The notes beneath the pieces were generated by a model. The model was not told the origin of the DNA. It searched no databases and was given only the letters and a program-made list of their open reading frames with translations. A program made the position numbers and the translations under genes. A stretch of DNA of 64,000 bases from NCBI GenBank assembly GCA_030762935.1, contig CM060900.1, forward strand, positions 392,201,632 through 392,265,631, in the 5' to 3' direction. Below are positions 49,249 through 60,651 of this stretch, in pieces (within the stretch, counting starts at the first letter, position 1; each line of letters begins with the position of its first letter). This DNA is from Hymenopus coronatus (Eukaryota; Arthropoda; Insecta; Mantodea; Hymenopodidae).

Positions 49249-51010
49249 ATTGACTTGCTCATCATTCTACTTCATGTTCACAGATTTTAAATTTGTCTAA
49301 GCAATATTTATAGGAATTAGAATCATACATCCAACTATGAAGGAAAACCCCTTAAAAGTGGCACAGAAACTCAAATGGAACAGGTTTTATAGCATCTGGA
49401 CATATCAGGATTGGAGATGATCATTTTATTTTCTGTACTTTTAACATGTGCAATATATTACTTTTCACTTATACCTATTCATTTTGACATTTAAAGTGGT
49501 CTTAATTTGTAAAATACTAAGAGATCTTGAAAGCTAACTGAACTATTTAAGCTATAACCCTCTGAACTTGGAACTTCTGATTGCTTTATAAAGTCTGTAT
49601 TCAAAATTTTATAGATGAAAGAGTAATTACTCAAAGACAATAAATCATATCAGAACATAATTTTCACAGGCATTCAGCATCCATAAAATTGTCATTTTTT
49701 TTTTTTTTTAATGATGTGTCATATTCCAAGCAAATTTGTCATCTTTTGTATCTGCAAGTATCCATTGAGATTCTTAATATGTACAATTATAAAATAGGAA
49801 TTATTTGTCTTTCACAACATGCTACTGGCCTTGAGGCAAACATGTTTGGCACTCATATGTTTGTAGTCCAGAATGTGATGGTCCCATTTGTTGAAATGTT
49901 GCATTATTTTCTTTAGTCGTGTCCAAATCATTATTTAATTTAATTTATGCAATGCAAAGTATTAGTACAAAATATAGTGCTGTTAGCAATTTCTGGCAAT
50001 TATATTTTGATATTCAGGGAGATTATTAGTAGTTTAGATTAAAGGAAAATCAAATGGAAGCGTGATGCCACATTTCAACTCTAAATCATTCCAAACTCCA
50101 ACATTTTGACAAAACAGATAACTAGCTAATGGAGAGTGAATCATTCCAATTGAGTTTCTGTGATATTATATTTGATTTCACTGAAGTGCCTTAACCACTG
50201 TTTAATGTTCTTCTTTTGGGGATCCTCCTGAGAGTTGATACCAGACTGTCAACTCAGGTTCATTAAGTGCAGCATTAAACTCCTAGTTTTATAAACTATG
50301 GAGTTGATACTCAGAAGTAAAAGGTTGAACTGAAATACAGCAGTTAAATTTTGTTTAGAAAATATTAGTTCACCTTTTTCACCCTGTACTCAAAACAATT
50401 TTATTTATGTTAAATTACAAATAAAAAGAAAAATCTGAGTCAATCAAATGCTTTTGCAGTTATTTTCAGTGCTAGACTTTGCAATCAAAATTTTGAGAGC
50501 TATTCAAGTCTCTATATTTTTCAAAAGCAGAAACTATGTAACTGCTTTAAGTCAGTTGTCATATTGCAAAACATGTCATTTTAAATACCTGCAGTTAGGC
50601 AGATAAGCGTATTGTTTTATTTTTCTCTCTGTATTTTATACAGCTTGTTTTCCATTATAGCATTGCCTTATCTTGCTTCCCAGAGTCTATCATTGTTACA
50701 GATATTATTTTTGTAGTTAGTTTATTCATGAAAATTTATGACATTGTTAGTTAATTTGGAAAAAGTCATTTATATAGCATTGTTTTAAATTAAAGTTCTT
50801 ATAGCAAGCTTCATATTGCTTTGTTTAAAGTATGGGAAAGAAAAATTTGAAAAGAATTTTAAAAATCATAATTTATGTGCCTTAATGTGAGGAGTGTGAG
50901 AAATAATGGATACTTTGCAATAGAACTTTATACTAGGATTGCAGACTTCTCGAAATGTCTTTTTCCTTATGGCTGTAGCTTATGACTAGTGTAAGTTATA
51001 CAAATAAATC
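49249..51010 (+). other. Filamin 3' UTR and downstream flank
   Basis: AT-rich, non-coding sequence follows the stop. Candidate poly(A) signals AATAAA lie at 49639-49644, 50420-50425 and 51003-51008. The last is followed by a T-rich stretch, as expected downstream of a cleavage site. Which signal is used cannot be told from the sequence. No transposon similarity was recognised up to about 51590. Confidence 0.5.
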
Positions 51011-51596
51011 CTGTACATATTTTCCTTTGTCTTGTTTATTCGTTACTGATTTTCCCAGAAAAAACCAATGCTCCAACACCTTAAACCATTTTACATTTTT
51101 CTGCATATTTATTGAAAGTATAGCCTACTTGAGAATTCAAGATCTTGTAGGTGCTTGTTCTTACACAGCAAAGCAAAGTAAAATTATATAAAATATTTTC
51201 ACATGAAAGTCTTGGCACAATATAGGGCAGCCCAATTGTTCATTAATATAATATGGTACCAACAAACCTATGGAAAGTGTATAAAGTATGAAAATCGGGT
51301 TTTCAGAACTGTAATTGTAATATGGTCAATTAATATATATACAGCAATGCTTGAATGGATTTTCAAATACAATTATGCAAAATTGTATCACTAGGTATAT
51401 TAAACTAGAAGTTGTATACATATGACCTATTGACTATGTGCATATATTCACATTCATTTCATGTCCTCCTTAAATCATTTTACATGATAGCGATTCATAA
51501 GCACAAACAAGACTAGAGATGAAACAGCATTATATAATAACACAATATTTATATAATAAAACTAAAATATGCATGAAATAGGATCTGAAGCTTTCC

Positions 51597-51910
51597 TGGC
51601 GATGAACATATTCTAGACATTCTCAGGCTTCAAGCCAGGTGTAGTGATGAAGGGTCATTGATGTTTCAGGAAAAATGCAGTAAATTGCATCCAGAGTAGT
51701 TGCTTTTTCTGCGAGGTCTGCCACCACCGACCTGGCAGAAATGTTCGTTTTCTACCGGGTCACTGCTACTTGCCGCGGCAGACGGTATATATACTGTCAT
51801 TTTTACCCGATTGAGTCAGTCATCATCCTGATGATGGGAGAGATGCACGCTCACAAATTACTTTTCATCACACACCTGGCTTCAAGCCCAAGAACGTCTA
51901 GAATAAAATA
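51597..51910. mobile_element. Foldback element with about 45-bp inverted ends
   Basis: Left arm from 51609 (ttctagacattctcaggctt, caagccaggtgtagtgatga) and right arm ending at 51905 (reverse complement ttctagacgttcttgggctt, gaagccaggtgtgtgatga) are inverted copies. The central part is GC-richer (gccgcggcagacggtatata). The right half, read on the + strand (cctgatgatgg, acacctggcttcaagcccaa), resembles the 98-bp insertion at 20638-20735. The left edge carries gaagctttcctggcga, shared with 2282-2342. It may be a pair of opposed termini of one Penelope-like element. No coding frame. Confidence 0.6.
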
Positions 51911-51974
51911 TGCATGTTTATATTTCCCATCTTACATTCTACAGCACAAAATAAAACTAAATAATTAATATATC

Positions 51975-54115
51975 CAGAAATTAATTTATGGAGTAGAAGG
52001 TATGTGCTAGTAGTGAGGACTTTAGCTTTCTTTTAAAGCGTTGAATATTATTAATGATTCTAAGGTTGCCGGGCAGTTTATTGCATAATTTTAATCCTGT
52101 ATTTAGGACCTTATGTTTAAACATGTTAGATCTGCAGTACTGTACATGTAGATCACATTGTTGTCTAGTTTGGTGGTTGTGGATATATCTATTTTCTATT
52201 TACCATTTTGTGCTCATTTGAATGTGTAAAACAGCTTAATTCTAGAATATAAATGGAAGCTAAGTATATGAAATTGTTAGAACCAATTCCTACATGATGC
52301 GAGTTGGTTTACACCTCCTCTGCACGCTTTTGAATTTTAAAGACTGTATCCACATTGGACAACATTCCCCAAAATAATATCCCATAATGCAAGTAGCTGT
52401 AAATGTATTATGCATAGTAACAGTTCACCATAGTCTCTCTTTGTGGTGGATAAAGCAGCCCAGGGGCAGGTTTTCTCTGGTTTCCCCCACCATCACATTC
52501 CACCAGTGCTCCATCTTCATTCCATCTATTGTCAGTGTCATCACCTGTGGTGCCAATGTAGTAAAAGTGGGAATTACACACTATAAAAAAAATCCCCCCA
52601 AAAAATCATGGTTTCTGTATTGGTCACACTTTTCAACATTTTGAGGATATAGCTTTCTATACTTGTTTATTACAGAAAGGCTATGAGATTTCCATTTTAA
52701 TTCATCATTGGTATTATTTCTGAAAATTTAAAATCACCTTTGTTCTCAATAGTTTTAGTATTGAACATAATGTGCGAATCTATTACTTGTTTATTTTAAC
52801 ATGAATCAAAACTCATTGCAATAGTTTTCTCTGTATTTAATAGTAATCTGCTTCTTTTGAACCATGAGCCTAATTCTATTAGTGTAGTAAACAGCTTCTG
52901 TTGAAATTCACTTTTGTTCTTAGTTTTAAGTAAAAGATAGTAAATAATGCAAATTGTCAGCAAATAGTACAATTTCTGCATTCTTTATATTTTGGGGCAG
53001 GTCATTAATGTAAAGTAAAAAAGGAAGTGGTCCTAAAATCAAGCACAGAGCCACACCTTGCATTATGTCCTTAATAGTGGATTTCTATCCATTGTTAAAT
53101 TAAGTTTATTTAAAGAATGTATCTGCACTATCTGTTGCCTGTGTGCCAAGTATGACCTAAACCATTTGATAAACCCGTAATACCATATGAATTTAATTTA
53201 CTTAACAGAATGTTATGGTTAATTAATCATACGCTTTGGTTAAATCTAGAAATGAACCCACTGCATTTTGCTTGTTGTCTATAGCTTCTTGCACACTTTG
53301 CAAAAGTGCTTGGATGGCAAAATCTGTAGAGCTTTTCTTTTCTAAAACCATGTTGTTCTTTTGCTAATATATTATGTTTTTCAAAGAAAGAGATATGCCT
53401 ATTGTAAATAAGATTCTCAAGAATTTTAGCAAAAACAGATATTGGTCTGTAACTATTTCAATCATTACTATCCCCCTTTTTGTGTAGTGGTATGAGTTTT
53501 GCAACTTTGATCTTGTCTAGAAACAGCCCACTGCTATTTTACAAGATCAATACCTTCCTTTATTAGGACACCTGGTCTGTTTTTTTTTTTATATATATAT
53601 AGCTACTTAATTATCCTTTTTAGTTCTGATTCGGCTGCTGGTTTCATAAATAATGTCTTACCACAGTCACTTATATTTAAGTTGCTAAGTATTAAATTGG
53701 TAGCTACGCCATATTTTTTATTTAAGCATTTCTCTGCAACTTTTATAAAATGCATTTTGAATAATTCAGCAATTAAAGATGGGTTCGTGACTAAATTACC
53801 CTTGTGCATTAATTCAATATTCTGATTATAACAATTCCCTTTGCCTGTTTCCTTTTTGATTACTTGCCACATTATCCTGGTTTTGTTATTTGATTTAAAT
53901 ACTAGTCTATCATTATTCATTCATTTAGCCTGTCTAATAGTTTGTATGTTCTATTGTAAGTATCAATGTAAGTTCTAGTCTTCTCTGAGATAACAGTTTC
54001 CATTTTAAGTTTGTTTAGAAATCTAACCCTTTTTTTATGAAATTCGGATGCCCTGTGTCACCCATGCAGTTCCAGTTTGATTCTTCAATTTGATTTCTTT
54101 TATCGAAAAGCATTC
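51975..54115 (-). mobile_element. Jockey/CR1-like LINE, 5'-truncated, split by a SINE
   Basis: Right to left on the minus strand: a pre-RT region (IMWQVIKKETGKGN, 53.9-53.6 kb) and decayed RT fingers come first. The core (HINDLPQNIKNAEIVLFADN, near 53010-52950) has the catalytic YADD changed to FADN. The thumb is FQQKLFTTLIELGSWFKRS, LLLNTEKT. A GILFWGN-type block lies near 52390-52330. The last part is LHVQ-like plus GLKLCNKLPGNLRIINNIQ, ending FYSIN near 51990. This is the order in Jockey/CR1-like LINEs. Stops and frameshifts occur throughout. A family B SINE lies inside. Confidence 0.8.
52439..52607 (+). mobile_element. SINE family B, 5'-truncated, inside LINE
   Basis: Body only: tttgtggtggataaagcagc, then ttctctggtttcccccacca, gctccatcttcattcc and an end like ttacacactata before an A/C-rich tail. 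The tRNA head is missing. It separates the GILFWGN block from the RT core of the LINE in the opposite orientation, so it inserted after the LINE. Confidence 0.8.
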
Positions 54116-54149
54116 CTGCTCCTAAACTGCCCACTACTTTAGAATCTTA

Positions 54150-55335
54150 AACATCGTCAGCATCATCATCGTCAAGTGAAAGTTTGAATCATGATTATGA
54201 CTTCACATCCACAAAAGGACAGTACACAAAAAGAACTGAATAATTTGGTAAGAGATGTGGGTCTCTCAAAAGAAGCAGCAGAAGCTTTGGGGTCTTGCTT
54301 AAAGGAAAAACATTTGCTTACTCCGAGCGCAACATTCTACTGATTTTGATCAAGAGAATCAGAATTTTGTGAGCATTTCACTACAGAAAGCTATCTTGTT
54401 TGGTGTAAGAACATTGAAGACGTAATCAAGATATGGTGTTACACACAACATGAATGAATGGAGGCTATTTATGGTTTCTAACAAAAGATGCAAATCTACA
54501 AATTGGAAAAAAGTATGGCTCGATGCCAGTAGCATATTCTGAGCACTTAAAATAGGCCTATAAAAATATGGAGATGCTGCTGAAAGCATTAAACTATTGG
54601 AAATGCCACTGGGTTGTATGTGGAGATCTGAAAGTGATAGAAATGCTGCTGGAATAACAGTCAGGCTTTAAGAAGTTTCCTTATTTCAAGTGCCTCTGGG
54701 ATAGTCGCACCCATGAATCACATTGGATTAGAAGAGAATGGCCTAACAGAAAGATAATGAATCCTGGGGAGAAAAATGTGATAAGAGACTGATGAAATGG
54801 TAGAAAATAATCCTGCCACCTCTTCATATTAAACTGGGAATCTTGAAACAATTCAACAATAATAAAGATGTTTTAAGATAAAAGTTCCAAATTTTCTATT
54901 CTGTATGAGGCTAAATTTAAAGAAGGAATATTTTTGGGGCTGAACATTAGAAGTTTGATGAAACATGAAGTATTTGAAAATATATTAACATGAGAAGAAT
55001 CACTGGCTGGAACAGGATTTCAGAATGTGACTGACAATTTGTATAGGAAACGAGTAGATTTGAAAGCCATAGTGGAAAATATGTTAATAGCTTTGAAAAA
55101 TTTAGGATACAATATGAGTCTTAAAAACCATTTTCTTTATAGCCATCTTGAGTTCTTCCATGACAATCTGGGACATTTTAGTGAAGAACATGGAGAAAGG
55201 GCTCATCAAGACGTGAAAGAAATAGAATCACATTATCAAGGCAAGTGGGATGAAGGGTAATGGCTGGCTACTCTTTGTCTCTAAAAAGAGGTAATGTGGA
55301 GCTACAGCATAGAACAAAATCTTGGAGACAAAATT
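54150..55335 (+). pseudogene. Decayed gene of an uncharacterised transposon-like family
   Basis: Broken frames, in order: QKELNNLVRDVGLSKEAAEA, LGSCLKEKHLLTP; then YFKCLWDSRTHESHWIRREW; EAKFKEGIFLGLNIRSLMKH; and in the clear frame 55027-55260 IVENMLIALKNLGYNMSLKN, HFLYSHLEFFHDNLG, EEHGERAHQDVKEIESHYQG. This series (CLWDSR, EAKIKEGIFVGP, SHLDYFPENLG, EExGERFHQDIKxxExRYQGRW) recurs in many multi-copy hypothetical proteins of arthropods and other animals. The usual FHQDIK is AHQDVK here. Copy number suggests a mobile element, but I know of no assigned enzyme activity. Stops and shifts make it non-functional. Confidence 0.6.
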
Positions 55336-55339
55336 TCAA

Positions 55340-56190
55340 TATGAAGAGGAAGGGGTACTGAAAAAGTGCAGTATAAAGCTTGGAATATGATGAACTTAAA
55401 TTGGGATCAGGTCTATGGACAAATGGGTGCTGTTTGATTTTGTTCACTGGATACATTTGTAGAGTTTAAATTGTGATTGGGCCTATGAACAAATGACTGC
55501 TGTTTGATTCTGTTTGCTGCAAACATCTGCCAACAGTTTACAGGTTACCAGTGTAGATCTAAGTATATTGATAAATATATTAAAATGTCTTAATGCTGTA
55601 TAAATATCACAGTTCTTTATAACATTGTTATAGTTTTCTCATATGTGACAGCCAAAATCCGACTTCATATTCTTCAGCAGAGGCCAGCAATTAATAAAAA
55701 TCACCCTACAGGATTAAAAACCTTGAACAAAAATTTTATTTTGCAGCCCTGTGTAATTAATTGCATTAAATTGTTATCTACTGATTCATTTTTCATATGT
55801 TTCTTTATTATAGAGCAAGGAAGGCAGAAGAATATGTATTCTTTGAGTGAAAAGACCAACATGCATTTCCCGTATGGAATTGCAGATGGAGAATGCATCA
55901 TGAGCACATGAGCTATGCATAAAGGTACCCCAAAAGGCAGTTACCTTGTTCATTAACATCCTCATGAACTCACCAATGCTTGAGACAGAATGACTCATTT
56001 AAGAGGAGCGATTCATGTGTTGAGAGACTAAGAGAGGAGTACTATTCTATATAAATCCTAGTGGGACCAATAGGACTCACTGTATACCAAGAAGGGTTTG
56101 TTGTCTGGAGTTTGAGAGGCATCTGATGGAAAGGCCCACAGAGTAAGGTGGCAGAAGTCTTGGATGAAGTACATAACTTTGGGGGAACAT
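55340..56190. other. Intergenic, nothing recognised
   Basis: No supported gene. Frames at 55645-55911 on both strands have no motif. The right part may belong to the Gypsy element that becomes recognisable near 56230. Confidence 0.4.
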
Positions 56191-56702
56191 CTTGAATCTA
56201 ACCAAACCATTGTTAAGAGATAGTAGGTTATGGGCAGATGCTGGGAGTTGGTGCCACCAAAGTCATGTGTGTGCAGCAAGGCCCAGCTCAATGACCAGGA
56301 ACCAGAGTTGTGTGTACCAGAATTATTTGAGACCACACTTGAATGCATCATCATTGACACAGGTAGATCATTCCCTATGTTTGGCAGGGGTAACAAGAAT
56401 CTGCTGGTCGTCTGGGTTACATCACCAAGACCAAGACAATCGCAAACTGTCTTGTGGAAGAATATTTTGCCACCTTGGAGTACCTTTGGAGTTATACAGA
56501 GATAGGGAACCAACTTTGAGTCAAACCTGCTGCGACCTGGATTGCACAAAAGTACAAAGCACCTCTTCACCCCCAGTCAGATAGCATAGTTGAATGGTAT
56601 ATCAAGACTCTAGAATAGCAACTGAGAAAGATCCTGGCTTATCACTAGAGGTACTGGAATGTCAGAGTGCTGCTTTTCTTGCTGGCCTATTGTTTGTCAT
56701 TG

Positions 56703-57298
56703 GAGGACTTGAATTTTGCTGCTGATGTTTATTTGCTCTCCCAAAGTTTTGATGATGTACAAAATAAAGCAAATACCTTATTAGAAGTAATAAAAGGGGT
56801 TCATATAAAAATAAATGCAAAGAAAGTTCAAAAAATGAGGTTAAATAGTAAAAAGACAAATAAAATCATAATAAATAACAACAATATTGATACTGTTAAG
56901 AATTTAAATACTTGGGTAGCGTAACTGATAAGGATGGTGGTGCTTTTGAGGATGTTAAAACCAAATATAGAAAGCAAATAGCACATTCATCCAGTTACAT
57001 CCAGTCTGGAAATCTTATATCATATCGATGAAATCAAAAGATGAAAGTGGAATTGGATAGCGCATACAATAAGAAAATAAGATGGACAATAGAAAGAATA
57101 GCTATGGACTCGAATCATCAGGGTAGTAGAGCAAGAGGGAGATCAAAAAATATATGGAAGAGAACAGTTCTTGAAATTGCTAAAGAAGGGAGAACATGGA
57201 TGGAAATGAAGGGGTTGGCTACAAATAAGTTCCAATGGAAACACTTTTTGCATGCCCTATGCTTGCTCCTCATGAGGAGATACAGGAGATTGATTGAC
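56703..57298 (+). mobile_element. LINE 3' fragment inserted in Gypsy integrase, with target duplication
   Basis: Frames give FAADVYLLSQSFDDVQNKAN (RT YADD region, decayed), VHIKINAKKVQKMRLNSKKT, NLNTWV, then after a gap GSRARGRSKNIWKRTVLEIA, KEGRTWMEMKGLATNKFQW and FLHALC. This is the standard C-terminal part of RTE-like and related LINEs (GRPxxTWRRTVxxE, DRxxWRxFVxALC). Flanking tgtttgtcattg (56691-56702) and tgtttgtcaatg (57299-57310) agree at 11 of 12 bases. Both flanks are Gypsy integrase sequence, so the insertion is younger than the Gypsy copy. Confidence 0.8.
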
Positions 57299-57798
57299 TG
57301 TTTGTCAATGCTCCACACCACCAGGTTGACTCCAGCCAGCTTGGTCTACCATGCTGTCTGATGTTTGGTGGCCCCCCCAGGCAGAGCAGCCAGGAATTTA
57401 CTATGTGGAGAACCTATGTGAAGATGAAAGTGGAATTGGATAGCGCATACAATAAGAAAATAAGATGGACAATAGAAAGAATAGCTATGGACTCGAATCA
57501 TCAGGGTAGTAGAGCAAGAGGGAGATCAAAAAATATATGGAAGAGAACAGTTCTTGAAATTGCTAAAGAAGGGAGAACATGGATGGAAATGAAGGGGTTG
57601 GCTACAAATAAGTTCCAATGGAAACACTTTTTGCATGCCCTATGCTTGCTCCTCATGAGGAGATACAGGAGATTGATTGACTGTTTGTCAATGCTCCACA
57701 CCACCAGGTTGACTCCAGCCAGCTTGGTCTACCATGCTGTCTGATGTTTGGTGGCCCCCCCAGGCAGAGCAGCCAGGAATTTACTATGTGGAGAACCT
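57039..57798 (+). repeat. 383-bp tandem duplication, two copies
   Basis: 57039-57415 and 57422-57798 are identical as far as can be read, including a run of seven C. The period is 383 bases. Each unit holds the LINE C-terminal end plus the start of the resumed Gypsy integrase. A six-base filler (atgtga) joins the copies, and agatgaaag is at the join. Two open frames of 106 and 127 codons repeat the same residues and are products of the duplication. Confidence 0.95.
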
Positions 57799-58361
57799 CG
57801 TGGATCATCTTCACAATGTGCACACGTCCAGGTAGCAAGCAGACCCATTAAGACCAGCGGACCAATAGCCAGGGCTTCCAGCAGGGTGATCTGGTGTGTC
57901 TGTAGCACCCTACCTGGACCAAGAAGCATTGCCCAAGCTTCCACAGCCGTACTAAGCTGGTGAAGAAGATTAATAATGTAGTCTTTTGCATCCAGAGGCT
58001 GCCCTGAGAAAAGAACTTACTGGTACACTTGATTCATCTTGTCCATTATGATGGTGCTGGTTATGATGACCAGCCCTGAGGAGGGAGCAGTGTGACTATG
58101 TGTGCAAGTAAGTGCCTTTGCCTAGCCTGCTGGATTGTTGCAGATGTGGAACATATGCATAAGGTAGTGCCTTTAAGTAGCTATCAGGATTTTTGGAAAT
58201 GTGAATATGTGATGAGCCATGAGAAATGCTGAAGGAAAGCTTGTAAGCCCCTTTACATGGTCACCTGGATTGTTGCTGTTGCTTTTAGATCAAACAAACA
58301 TGTGCAATAATGGCACAAGAAAAAATGCTATATATGTGCCTTCCCAAAGCTCCAGAATTTT

Positions 58362-58397
58362 CCTTCCTTCCTTCCTTCCTTCCTTCCTTCCTTCCTT
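58362..58397. repeat. (CCTT)n microsatellite
   Basis: Nine tandem CCTT/TTCC units. Confidence 0.95.
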
Positions 58398-58399
58398 GG

Positions 58400-59589
58400 C
58401 AGCAAGTTGAGAGAAGCTGCCTCTTTTGATAACATTCCACCTTTTTTGAGGGGGTTATGTAAAACAGAGCAGTTGGGGCTGAAAAATTCAGTTGTAATAG
58501 AATATTCATAGAGTCAAGTCAGAGAGACAACCTACTGCTGAGTGTCACAGCAACAAAGAAAGAATTTAGAAGAAAGGAATCTACATTTGTTAAAATATTG
58601 ATATACTGGTGAAGTCAATAAATAGCATCTCTCAATTTTTGCCGAATTTTATTATTTAATAAACAATTATATAAAATTAACTAAGAATAAAGGAAATATT
58701 CTTCTGCATTATAAGGCAGAAAAATAATTATTCGAGCTGTGTTTCATTCAATTTATTGTCTATAGAGGTTACAAAACTGTACTGCACGTTGTCAATGTGT
58801 GTTTGTTCTATATACAAAAAATGAATATACATTAGTTACTAACAACTACACATGATAGAAATACAAGAAGTACATCAGTTATCAACATATCAATCAAACA
58901 GAATACTATATTTAATAAATTTTTATTTTTTTTAAAACATATTTACATTGTTTACTGACTACATTTTAAGAAGTTTATTACACAATATAACTCCTTTGTA
59001 TTTTAGAATCTTTTCAAATGTTTGCTAATTTATGGTTCACTGTACTGCAGTTATCCCTATTTTTAGTGTTAAGTCATGATTTATAGAACTGCATTTGTCT
59101 TTATATGTAGTAAAACTCTAAGGGTTATTAACCATTAAATCCCATTGTATGATTTTACATACATATGCTCTTCTTAGACATATTTGTTTCCAGAAGCTCA
59201 TTGTCAACAGTTGAAACATTTCTTATATATTTTATTGTTAGTTTGAAAGTCCATTATTGAAAATAACAGTTCCAGTGAAGAACAGGATTGTTTATTTCCT
59301 GGTGGAAAACATTTGTTTTAGTGCTATTGATTCTGCTGCTTCTCATCATGGCTAGTTGGTATGTAATAATCAAATTATGATATATATTTTTATAACTTTG
59401 CTTATATTATTATGGATTACTAATTTGAATACTCTAAAGCAATATATAAGCACAAATTCAAATATTTGTTTTTTTAGCATTGTTGCAGCACTGGCTCATA
59501 TCTTTACATATGAAATATAAAATGATGGGCAGTAAGGGATTATTTTCTGGCAATTAGTCTGATTTATTTGAGATACAATTTGGAAAGGA
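58400..59589. other. Intergenic, nothing recognised
   Basis: AT-rich. The left part could include Gypsy LTR sequence, but no second LTR copy is present to prove it. Confidence 0.4.
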
Positions 59590-59641
59590 GAGAAACATAT
59601 ATGAGGTTCTAAATATCCTATACTCCACAGACACAGAGGCC

Positions 59642-59865
59642 GCGCTGTGGCCGAGTGGTCAGATGGCCCGGGTTCAATCCCAAGCGACCTCATGTGAGAT
59701 TGGTGGTGGACAAAGCGGCACAGGTGTGGGTTTTCTCCAGGTTCTCCGGTTTCCCCCGCCATCTCATTCCACTGGGGCTCCATCTTCATGTATCATCAAT
59801 GTCATCGCCTGCGGTGCCAGAACAATAAAAGCAGGTGTTAAACACTACCAAAAAAAAAAAAAAAA
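59642..59865 (+). mobile_element. SINE family B copy with perfect 12-bp target duplication
   Basis: Flanked by atactccacaga (59630-59641 and 59866-59877). The head cgctgtggccgagtggtcag lacks part of the anticodon region but keeps B box gggttcaatccc. The body and A tail are clear. It lies within the N-terminal coding part of the piggyBac, whose reading resumes after the second duplication copy. Confidence 0.92.
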
Positions 59866-60402
59866 ATACTCCACAGAAGATGTAATTATTACTGATATGT
59901 TTGATACATGCCAGATGCTTGAATTTGTGCCTGTTCTGCCAAATGATGGTGAGGACCGTGATAAAAATTATGCAAGAAGTGATTCAGGACAGCCTACCAC
60001 TGTTGCTGATTTAGGGAAAAAGGTTCTGGGACAAACTGCAGAGGTACGGTTAGTAAATAGTGATGACCTTGTTGAAGATGTTGCATCTTGATCCACTCAA
60101 GAGCAAAATCCCTGCCGTTCACAATCACAATCTCAAGTTAGGAAAACAAGACACTAGGGAGAAGAAAGTCTACCCTTCACAAAAATTTGAGTTATCTCAT
60201 CATCCTACACCGGATGTAATATAACTCTCCACACATCAAATTTGACTCCAATTATCTTTTTTAAACATTTTCTCATGATAATTTGGTTGAACTTCTGACG
60301 AGAAAGGCAGTAAAATATGCTACTCAAAAGAGAAATAACATAAAAATCATGATGATATTCACAAATACATTGATATTTTGCTATTATATAGATATTTTAA
60401 TG

Positions 60403-60651
60403 GTTTTTTTTTTTGTTTTTTTTTGTGGCATTTAACACCCTCTTTTGCCACTATGGCTCTTCAGGCTATTACACTGATGATACATAGAATTTAAGCACCA
60501 GGAATGCTATGGCAAGGGAAACCAGAGAACCTGGAGAAAACCCTCTCCTGCACCACTTTTTCCACCACAAATCCCACATTTGGTCACCTGGGATCCAATC
60601 CAGGCCACCTTGGTGGGAGGTAGGTGGTCTAAACACTCTGCCATGGCGTGA
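60403..60651 (-). mobile_element. SINE family B copy inside piggyBac
   Basis: The T run at 60403 is the A tail on the minus strand. The body (ggcatttaacaccctctttt, gaaaccagagaacctggaga) and the reversed head ending ccatggcgtg match family B with more changes than the other copy in this element. A target duplication was not clear. Confidence 0.85.

Larger units (their letters stand above)
56230..58093 (+). mobile_element. Ty3/Gypsy-type LTR element: integrase region, interrupted
   Basis: Broken frames at 56230-56690 resemble the retroviral-type integrase core and its C-terminal extension: a CxxC-type end of the zinc region, a GNKNLLVVW strand, a decayed FGVPxEL block and PQSD near the catalytic Glu (VEW in place of VER). 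After an inserted LINE fragment the integrase C-terminal part resumes at 57311 (TTRLTPASLVY, then GGPPRQSSQEF). It is duplicated, and continues to about 57960. A purine-rich tract at 58078-58093 followed by tgtgactatg could be the polypurine tract and start of the 3' LTR. Stops and shifts show decay. No envelope gene was seen. Confidence 0.65.

Noticed and set aside
51805..51840. Complete hammerhead ribozyme
   Set aside because: ctgatgatggg gives the first core half, but no GAAA follows at the right place, so it was kept only as a family resemblance.
56058..56570. 170-codon minus-strand frame, among the longest in the window
   Set aside because: It is the shadow of the decayed Gypsy integrase on the + strand; the residues show no motif.
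57361..57744. 127-codon open frame, repeated from 57041
   Set aside because: It is the LINE C-terminal end plus Gypsy remnant, duplicated; no start context or host similarity.
59663..60091. 142-codon open frame as a host gene
   Set aside because: Its first half is SINE body and its second half is the piggyBac N-terminus; the frame is a chance fusion through the insertion.
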